Shown: positions 6,574 to 11,376 of the stretch, in pieces
Layout: every line of letters starts with the position of its first letter
How positions within the stretch are numbered: position 1 is the stretch's first letter
Origin: Baffinella frigidus
Taxonomy: Eukaryota; Cryptophyceae; Cryptomonadales; Baffinellaceae
Assembly (NCBI GenBank): GCA_026770585.1
Contig: MU646339.1
Span: forward strand, 373,037 to 384,412
Direction of reading: 5' to 3'
DNA length: 11,376 bases
Notes under the pieces: model-generated
Seen by the model: only the letters and a program-made list of their open reading frames with translations
Database searches by the model: none
Told to the model about the DNA's origin: nothing
Translations under genes and position numbers: made by a program

Positions 6574-6580
6574 ATCCGCG

Positions 6581-6876
6581 ATGAACTCTTACTCCGACCC
6601 GTACCAGGTGCGGCGCCCGTCGCAGCCCAGCCCCTCGCGGTTGTGCATCCTTGGTTGATTGGTTGGCTGCGCGCTGCGAACGAATCCGGCACGCGTTGGT
6701 TCGCCAGCCCGCAGGCAGCCCTCCATTGAATTCTCCCCTTCTCCCGCGTGACAGCTATACAAGAAGCACATTCCGCTGACGTACGACTTCCTGACGAACC
6801 ACAACCTGGCGCACACCTCACCATGCGTCTGCTGGGGGAAGGTGCTGCGCGACACCGACGAGTTCACCACACAGAG
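6581..6876 (+). CDS. MSI4/FVE-type WD40 histone-binding protein, N-terminal exons (partial)
   Basis: Exon 1 (6581-6607) encodes MNSYSDPYQ. A GT-AG intron of 147 bp follows (6608-6754, GTGCGG...GTGACAG). Exon 2 (6755-6876) encodes 40 residues beginning LYKKHIPLTYDFLTNHNLAH and ending TDEFTTQ plus AG of a split Arg codon before GTTTGC. An in-frame TGA just upstream of exon 2 supports the splice. The pattern Y.Q...K..P..YD.L.NHNL....(S)..C.WG....QR is that of the N-terminal histone-H4-binding helix region of plant MSI4/FVE, in the RBBP4/p55 family of chromatin-complex WD40 subunits. The usual WPSL after NHNL is here HTSP, a notable divergence. A possible next exon at 6958-6975 would read QRLYGVG. 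No WD40 blades are seen, so the rest lies beyond the window or is lost. Confidence 0.62.
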
Positions 6877-7122
6877 GTTTGCAATCAGCGCCCCTCCTCA
6901 GACCCAGACTTGCTGCACATATTGCTGGCTCCACGCACTGAGCATGGGTGGGAGCAGACTTTACGGCGTTGGCAGGTCGTGCCGCGTGGCTTGGGTGGCA
7001 CCATCCACCAGCCCTGCGAAGTGCAGAATTTTCATCGATAGTACCAGGGGGGCGTGGCCGCATCTTAACCCCCCGGGACAAACCCGGCAACCTTGAACGA
7101 TCAAACCACTTGCGTTTTTAGG

Positions 7123-7143
7123 GCTGGCGTGTTGCTGGCGTGT
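7123..7143. repeat. tandem duplication GCTGGCGTGTT
   Basis: Two adjacent copies of a 10-11 bp unit. Minor; probably replication slippage. Confidence 0.6.
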
Positions 7144-7282
7144 ACTAAATCGTGATATTCCACCTGTAGTACATTTCACCAGAGGCAACCCCTGAGAGTT
7201 GACCGCCTGGTGAAAAAGCCATTTCTTCCTCAACCCGATCTGGTTCACTTGTGGTGGCTGGTGGATCCGGCAGGATCGCGTG

Positions 7283-7424
7283 CCACCAGCCCTCCGAGGC
7301 GGACCACACCGAGGCTGGGGCATGCGCCAATTCCTCGGGTGGTACCTTCGAAAACGAATGTGCCACCCGAGGAAAAGGCTGCAATGAATCGTCGATTTGG
7401 TCCGCCTCGCAGGGTGGGTGGTGG
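7283..7424. mobile_element. short inverted-repeat element, family B copy 2
   Basis: The left end CCACCAGCCCTCCGAGG then CGGACC pairs with the reverse-complemented right end CCACCCACCCTGCGAGG then CGGACC. The interior contains a 20-bp hairpin (7331-7374) that recurs at 9772-9815. GTG lies on both sides, which could be a 3-bp duplication but is not seen at the other copies. Confidence 0.68.
7331..7374. repeat. 20-bp-arm hairpin, copy 1
   Basis: TTCCTCGGGTGGTACCTTCG, AAAA, CGAATGTGCCACCCGAGGAA. The stem has 18 of 20 canonical pairs, one G-U pair and one mismatch. Confidence 0.8.
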
Positions 7425-7440
7425 GTGAGAAGGAGGAGAG

Positions 7441-7700
7441 GTGTCTCAGTCTAGCTCTGCCTGAGTCTTGTTATGGCTCGTCCTTAAAAGCATTTAAGAG
7501 CAGAAATCCAGTACAAAAAGGCGAATAGAAAGCCTTCAGGACGAGCCAGAATAAAACTCAGGCAGAGCTAGTCAGTCTATTTGGGCGCACCAATTTGCTC
7601 CCCCCAGGCTCTTTCCCGCCCCAAAGTGGACGGGTTCGTACCGCACCCCCAGCATGTCATCTTGGAGAATATTCCGGCAGGATATTTTACGCTCAGGCAG
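7441..7700. repeat. dispersed repeat copy 2, split by a family A element
   Basis: GTGTCTCAGT at 7441-7450 and CTATTTGGGCGCACCAA from 7577 match 3262-3290 once the element at 7451-7571 and one TCAGT are removed. Similarity continues through GGCTCTTTCCCGCCCCAAAG, AGCATGTCATCTTG and CCGGCAGGATATTTTA. Confidence 0.62.
7446..7576. mobile_element. CTAG-ended MITE, family A copy 3, with 5-bp duplication TCAGT
   Basis: The element is 7451-7571 (121 bp), flanked by TCAGT at 7446-7450 and 7572-7576. The ends are CTAGCTCTGCCTGAGTCTTG and, reverse-complemented, CTAGCTCTGCCTGAGTTTTA, continuing with GGCTCGTCCTTAAAAG/GGCTCGTCCTGAAG. Interior similarity to copies 1 and 2 is low; the conserved features are the ends, length class and duplication size. 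Confidence 0.85.
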
Positions 7701-7713
7701 GAGGGGAGAGGGA

Positions 7714-7884
7714 CCACCAACCCTCACGGAAGGACCAAATCGTCGATTTTCAGACCTCAGATTTACCTTGCCAGCACCTCGAGTACGAGGTGCTGTGTTA
7801 ACTCAAGTCCCAATCTTGGTACAAAATCAACATTTGGGAAAAGGTCGAAAATCGACAATTCGGTCCTTCCGTGAGGGCTGGTGG
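7714..7884. mobile_element. short inverted-repeat element, family B copy 3
   Basis: A 171-bp element with about 38-bp ends: CCACCAACCCTCACGGAAGG then ACCAAATCGTCGATTTTC, against reverse-complemented CCACCAGCCCTCACGGAAGG then ACCGAATTGTCGATTTTC. A second small inverted repeat, GCACCTCG/CGAGGTGC, sits inside near 7775-7795. No gene inside. Confidence 0.78.
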
Positions 7885-7953
7885 GAGGAGAGGTGCATCG
7901 TCGTTGCAGATGCCAACACCTCTTCGCTGTCTTTCGAAACACCTTTTCGCTAT
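7885..7953 (+). repeat. direct repeat unit with possible coding frame, copy 1
   Basis: GGAGAGGTGCATCGTCGTTG then CAGATGCCAACACC then CGAAACACCTTTTCGCTATC. It matches 8262-8333 and, for the first 27 bp, 8494-8520. One frame reads EERCIVVADANT here, EKRYIVGADANT in copy 2 and RSIVVADAKVDKELVADADE in copy 3. This could be duplicated exon sequence, but no family is recognised. Confidence 0.5.
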
Positions 7954-8094
7954 CTTAGGGGTGATTTTTATGCTATGGTAAAGCCAGTCGAGGCTAAGAT
8001 AGCAAAATCCACCTTTAAGATAGCACCAGAACAGTGTTATCTCAGCTTCGATTGGCTTTACCATAGCATAAAATCACACCTAAGATAGCGAAAA
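7944..8094. mobile_element. large foldback element (family E)
   Basis: Arms of about 60 bp pair with few differences: TTTTCGCTATCTTAGGGGTG then ATTTTTATGCTATGGTAAAG at left, and reverse-complemented TTTTCGCTATCTTAGGTGTG then ATTTTATGCTATGGTAAAGC at right. The loop is about 32 bp and contains TTTAAGATAGC, a further copy of the arm motif. A related direct-repeat copy at 8262-8333 reaches CTTTTCGCTAT without the foldback following, consistent with an insertion. The transcript would fold into a long hairpin. Confidence 0.72.
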
Positions 8095-8138
8095 AATCCA
8101 TTTCCGCATTAAAGCGGAGTCCTGGGGGGTCTTGCAGG

Positions 8139-8250
8139 ATCTTCAGGGTTTTGGTTTAGGGGTTTGATTTAGGGTTTGGGTTTATGGTTTAGGGTCTAGG
8201 GTTTAGGATTCTAGGGTTTAGGGTCTGGGCTCCGGGTTCTGGGCTCCGGG
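8139..8250 (+). repeat. degenerate G-rich telomere-like block
   Basis: TTTAGGG, TTTGGG and TCTAGGG variants, ending in TCTGGGCTCCGGG duplications. The G-rich strand is the plus strand; the next block (8568 on) has the opposite orientation. Confidence 0.8.
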
Positions 8251-8261
8251 GGAGGGGAGAT

Positions 8262-8333
8262 GGAGAAGAGGTACATCGTTGGCGCAGATGCCAACACCGT
8301 TTCGCTATCTTCTGAAACGCCTTTTCGCTATTC
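8262..8333 (+). repeat. direct repeat unit, copy 2
   Basis: GGAGAAGAGGTACATCGTTG, then CAGATGCCAACACC and GAAACGCCTTTTCGCTAT. It follows copy 1 by about 370 bp and lacks the foldback that interrupts copy 1. Confidence 0.55.
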
Positions 8334-8360
8334 GCACAGCGGACTTCGAAGGGATTTTGA

Positions 8361-8445
8361 ATAACCCCTACGCGATAAGACCTAGGACCCTACGGTAGGC
8401 AGCCCGTAGGAACATAGGGGGGGGGTCCTGCGGATAAGGTAACGG
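8361..8445. mobile_element. diverged hairpin element, family D copy 5
   Basis: GATAAGACCTAGGACCCTAC and reverse-complemented CTTATCCGCAGGACCCCC form the arms, with CCCTACGGTAGGCAGCCCGTAGG in the loop region (given as core features CCCTACGG and CCGTAGG). The core matches family D; the ends are weak. Confidence 0.4.
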
Positions 8446-8493
8446 AAACTGCGTGCAGGATCTTTTACGCGAAGGGAGGAAGGAACCAGGGGG

Positions 8494-8567
8494 ATGGGAG
8501 GAGCATCGTCGTCGCAGATGCGAAGGTGGATAAGGAGCTGGTGGCCGACGCCGACGAGATGGTTTGA
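8494..8567 (+). pseudogene. possible 3' exon fragment, unrecognised
   Basis: The frame reads RSIVVADAKVDKELVADADE, then MV and TGA at about 8565-8567, directly followed by telomere-like repeat. GC-rich third positions (GTC, GCG, AAG, CTG, GTG, GCC, GAC) look coding. A diverged echo of the end, GGTGGCTGATGGCGACGAGA then TGGTT, lies at 8661-8686. No start codon or family is identified; treated as a gene fragment caught in repeats. Confidence 0.33.
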
Positions 8568-9035
8568 CACCCTAAACCCGAAACCAAAACCCTGAGCCAA
8601 AACCCTGAACCAAAACCCTAAACCCTAAACCCTAAACCCTGGAACAAACCCCCTGATCTCCGGTGGCTGATGGCGACGAGATGGTTGTACACAACCACAA
8701 ACCCTAAACCCTAAACCCTAAACACTAAACACTAAACCCTAAGCCCGATACAAAACCATAAACCCTAAACCCTGATTAAACCCCACTATTAAAACCCTAA
8801 ACGCCGATCCCTCATCCCCGACCCCTACTACTAAACCCACATCCCAAACCCCTCATACCTAAACCCTCATCCCAAATCCCTAATACCTAAACCCTCAACC
8901 CAAACCCCGCATACCTAAACCCTCATCCCAATTCCCAAATCCCGCATCTCTACTTTCACAAACCTAGTCCCTAAGAGCTAATCCCGAAACTCGAACCCCG
9001 AAACCCTACACTCGCAACCCGAACCCGAAACCCGC
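8568..9035 (-). repeat. C-rich telomere-like blocks, progressively degenerate
   Basis: CCCTAAA units are clear at about 8569-8640 and 8698-8780, then decay through CCCTCATCCCAAA-like and CCCGAAACCC-like variants to about 9035. The C-rich strand is plus, opposite to 8139-8250. The GGCTGATGGCGACGAGATGG insertion near 8665 separates two blocks. Confidence 0.85.
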
Positions 9036-9114
9036 ACATTGGTTGTAGGCTTCCAAGTGAAATCTCACCTGGACGATCATTTTGGCAACAAACTTTTTTC
9101 AGAGTATTTGCAAC

Positions 9115-9175
9115 GAAAATTACTACACGATTTATTTGGGACGTGACTAGATGGTTCATACGTGTAGTAATTTTC
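9115..9175. repeat. inverted repeat GAAAATTACTACACG
   Basis: Exact 15-bp arms at 9115-9129 and 9161-9175 with a 31-base loop. A third partial copy, GTGTAGTAAATTTCAT, lies at 9194-9209, and GTGTAGTAAAATGG near 9947. Possibly ends of another short element. Confidence 0.7.
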
Positions 9176-9475
9176 ATTACTAAAGATCGTTCTGTGTAGT
9201 AAATTTCATAACCGATTTTTGAAAATTCAAACAGTTTCCACATCAGATCCCTCAGATACGATACGCATACGCGCGTCGGGTTCCAGGCGTGATTTCACGG
9301 CCACGAGCACCACTTAGCAGCCACCGGGGGGGGCTTCACGGATACAGTCCATCTAAACGATGTGTACTAGAATCTTATCCACTTGCATTGGATCCCAACC
9401 GCGTTTCGCCTGGAATCCAAGGCGGAAAGGGCCTTGGTCGCTGCTGAGTGGACTCAACGACCGTGAAAACACGCA

Positions 9476-9601
9476 CCACGCCAGATTCTTGGAAGGGGTT
9501 GTCAAACCTCAATTTCACCTCAAGGCAGTGACTTGCAAAAGTCAAAGAACCTTATCAGAAAGGGTTTTAAAAAATCATCACCCTCCTGCACTCTGGCGTG
9601 G
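9476..9601. mobile_element. short inverted-repeat element, family C copy 2
   Basis: CCACGCCAGATTCTTGGAAG at the left; the reverse-complemented right end is CCACGCCAGAGTGCAGGAGG. Full-length relative of 505-629, with better-preserved ends. As at the first copy, a family B-like element follows (from 9728). Confidence 0.65.
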
Positions 9602-9625
9602 CAGGCGTCTTTCGGTGAGGACGAG

Positions 9626-9893
9626 CCATCAGACAAGATCCGCGAGCGCCATTGGATCCCCATGCCGGAGAACAGCGATCTCAACCGTATGGCGACCGTC
9701 GGTGCCAAGAACCACCTTCTGGTACACCCGCCAACCGAGGCGTACCGAATCGAGGCTGGAGCATGCGCCAATTCCTCGGGCGGCACCTTCGAAAACGAAT
9801 GTGCCACCCGAGGAAATGGCTTCAAGCAATCGTCGATTCGACCCATCAGACAAGATCAGAATCCGAGAATCGATCCCCGTGCCGAAGAGGAGT
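9626..9893. repeat. direct repeats flanking a family B-like segment
   Basis: CATCAGACAAGATC...GGATCCCCATGCCGGAG at 9627-9670 recurs as CATCAGACAAGATC...CGATCCCCGTGCCGAAG at 9844-9888. Between them, 9752-9841 aligns with the right part of the family B element at 7283-7424. The arrangement suggests an insertion between duplicated sequence or a larger composite element. Confidence 0.55.
9772..9815. repeat. 20-bp-arm hairpin, copy 2
   Basis: TTCCTCGGGCGGCACCTTCG, AAAA, CGAATGTGCCACCCGAGGAA. The right arm is identical to copy 1 (7355-7374); the left arm differs at two positions. Confidence 0.78.
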
Positions 9894-9970
9894 GCACTGC
9901 TAGCCACAAGATTTGTATTTGTCCACTTTGAAAAAAACGGGAGATAGGTGTAGTAAAATGGACGCCACCG

Positions 9971-10040
9971 AAACCCTAAACCCTAAACCCTAAACCCTAA
10001 ACCCTAAACCCTAAACCCTAAACCCTAAACCCTAAACCCT
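9971..10040 (-). repeat. perfect CCCTAAA array, ten units
   Basis: Seventy bases of exact AAACCCT repeats, the cleanest telomeric array in the window. It is internal, flanked by unique DNA on both sides, so it is an interstitial telomeric repeat. Perfect units suggest recent origin. Confidence 0.95.
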
Positions 10041-10082
10041 TTCACACCAACCCCACCACGCGCACACACTCTTTCACACCCG

Positions 10083-10198
10083 AATCCTACGCCTAAATCC
10101 TAATCCCTGAACCCTAAACCCTAAACCCTAAACCCCAAACCCGAAACCCTAAACCCTAAACCCTAAACCCCAAACCCCAAACCCTAACCCCTAAACCA
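10083..10198 (-). repeat. CCCTAAA/CCCCAAA telomere-like block
   Basis: Mostly CCCTAAA with CCCCAAA, CCCGAAA and CCCTAAC variants. Confidence 0.88.
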
Positions 10199-10255
10199 GC
10201 GCCCGCTCCCGCGGCTCCCCAGTGTCAAAACCCGTGACAAGGCACCGGGCACGAT

Positions 10256-10494
10256 TTACCCCCTTTCCAGGAGGCAAAATTTGATCACCATTCGGGACAC
10301 TACGAAGAACCGCAGCCCCGGATATCCGGTGTAACGTGACCAACAATTGCTGACTTGTGGCGTGTTTCCTAAGAAACAATCCAATAATTGACTTTAGATG
10401 GTCCTCGGTAGTGTTCTGAGTGGCACCCCCTTTGCAGGTGGCGAAATCTGACCACCAATTTCTGCACATCTGGGACCTCACGGACCTGCAGCGC
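10256..10494. repeat. pair of ~65-bp direct repeats in a spacer between telomeric blocks
   Basis: ACCCCCTTTCCAGGAGGCAA then AATTTGATCACCA at 10257 recurs as ACCCCCTTTGCAGGTGGCGA then AATCTGACCACCA at 10425. Similarity continues through GGGAC and CGCAGC/TGCAGC. The 96-residue minus-strand frame across 10191-10481 covers both copies and has no recognisable domain. Confidence 0.6.
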
Positions 10495-10505
10495 TCTAAC
10501 CTGGT

Positions 10506-10850
10506 ATAAACCCTAAACCCTAAACCCTAAACTCGAAACCCTAAAACCTAAACCCTAAACCCTAAACCCTAAACCCGAAACCCGAAAACCTAAACCCTAC
10601 ACCCTACACCCTAAACCCTAAACCCTCAACTCTACACCCTGCACCCTCAACACCCCGAAACCCGAAACCCTGGACCACACAGCCTAACGCCTAGAGCCAA
10701 AACTCTACACCCTACACCCTAAACCCTAAACCCCAAACCATAACGCCTAAACTATACACCCTACACCCTTCAAACCCAAACCCTGACCCCTAAACCCTAA
10801 ACCCTAAACCCTAAACCCTAAACCCTCAATCCTGCACCCTGAACCGCATC
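10506..10850 (-). repeat. degenerate CCCTAAA/CCCTACA telomere-like block
   Basis: Alternates CCCTAAA, CCCGAAA, CCCTACA and CCCTGCA. A short clean CCCTAAA run occurs near 10794-10826. Confidence 0.88.
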
Positions 10851-10858
10851 CGGAATAT

Positions 10859-11179
10859 ATCAACTGCATCCGGAATATACTAAAATCCTAAACCCCACCC
10901 AGCCTGCCGTATCGCTCGAGGGGCATTCAGACCACGCCAGCGCCGGGACCTTAACCCCTACACCCTACACTCTACAACCTACACCCTACACGCTACACGC
11001 TACACGCTACACCCTACACCCTACACCCTACACCCTACACCCTGCACCCTACATACACCCTACACCCTACACCCTACACCCTACACCCTGAACCTTAACC
11101 CTATCCATGATATACGTATATCAACCGTAACACCCAAACAGCCCGCCGTATCGCTGGAGGGGCATTCGAAAGACGCCAA
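10859..11179. repeat. direct repeats around the CCCTACA array
   Basis: CAGCCTGCCGTATCGCTCGA then GGGGCATTCAGA at about 10899 recurs as CAGCCCGCCGTATCGCTGGA then GGGGCATTCGAA at about 11139. Each is preceded by a short TCC(G/T)GA(A)TATA motif (GCATCCGGAATATA occurs twice at 10849-10880). The two copies bracket 10950-11102. Confidence 0.6.
10950..11102 (-). repeat. CCCTACA heptamer array
   Basis: A tandem CACCCTA unit, a one-base variant of the CCCTAAA telomeric heptamer, with occasional CACGCTA. It is homogeneous for the variant, indicating local amplification after divergence from the canonical unit. Confidence 0.9.
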
Positions 11180-11269
11180 TTGCGCGAGCTTCGCAATGTC
11201 TGTTTTCCTCTCTCCGGGGTCAGGGTCCAGCGTCAAGGTGGCGAGGTACCCCCCGTGCAGACAAGAAAA

Positions 11270-11376
<107 letters not shown>

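Noticed and set aside
6748-7041. 97-residue plus-strand frame overlapping the MSI4-like exon
   Set aside because: It is a different frame over the same DNA, with no family resemblance, whereas the spliced frame matches a known pattern.
9360-9947. 195-residue plus-strand frame starting at an ATG
   Set aside because: It runs through family C, the direct repeats and the family B-like hairpin, and overlaps equally open frames. Composition is not protein-like and no domain is seen.
9971-10040. A functional chromosome end
   Set aside because: It is only 70 bp, lies inside unique sequence, and the window continues for over 1.3 kb on its right.
10191-10481. 96-residue minus-strand frame
   Set aside because: It spans a direct-repeat pair and stops inside telomeric repeats; no recognisable domain.
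9971-11102. CRISPR array
   Set aside because: The repeats are contiguous 7-mers of telomeric type without unique spacers.

Overview
The window looks nuclear and eukaryotic, not bacterial. It is repeat-dense and very gene-poor. The evidence is Arabidopsis-type telomeric heptamers (TTTAGGG/CCCTAAA) in both orientations, long (CT)n microsatellites, GT-AG intron signals, many short inverted-repeat elements, and no operon-like gene packing. The first gene fragment resembles an MSI4/FVE-type (RBBP4/p55) histone-binding protein. A microalga (for example a prasinophyte-like green alga, or another alga with TTTAGGG telomeres) is my best inference, but the species cannot be fixed from this sequence.

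Layout. 1-185: (CT)n whose minus strand reads as a highly charged coiled coil. 184-436: degenerate G-rich telomeric repeats. 505-843: two short inverted-repeat elements (families C and B). 941-1042: a hairpin element (family D). 1080-1224 and 1337-1486: two elements of a CTAG-ended family (family A) with 5-bp target duplications. 1489-2019 minus: a coiled-coil exon whose end coincides exactly with the second family A insertion. 2020-3260: GC-rich, mostly unassigned, with one weak ORF. 3262-3390: a dispersed repeat. 3598-3931: family D hairpins. 4049-6345: five copies of a repeat ending in tandem CCTTTAGGT, interleaved with (CT)n tracts, a TTTGGGG array, another family D element and a perfect 41-bp palindrome. 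6581-6876: the first two exons of the MSI4-like gene. 7283-8094: a cluster of families B and A, the second copy of the 3262 repeat, and a large foldback. 8139-9035: telomere-like blocks that switch from G-rich to C-rich. 9476-9893: a second C+B module. 9971-11102: C-rich telomeric blocks separated by short direct repeats. 11271-11376: (CT)n running into TA.

What stands out. At least five families of short non-autonomous inverted-repeat elements share 11 kb. Family A is the best defined: three copies, each with the same CTAGCT start and an exact 5-bp duplication. One copy lies exactly at the end of a coding exon with duplication AAGGT (coding strand), so removing element plus one duplication uses a GT donor and an AG acceptor. 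This is the configuration expected of an introner-like, intron-creating transposon. A second copy interrupts a dispersed repeat whose uninterrupted relative is present at 3262, giving an internal empty site.

Only two gene fragments are supported with reasonable confidence, and neither is complete. Most other open frames are translations of (CT)n, telomeric or GC-rich sequence. No rRNA, tRNA, CRISPR array or autonomous transposase was recognised. Family letters A-E are labels used only here.
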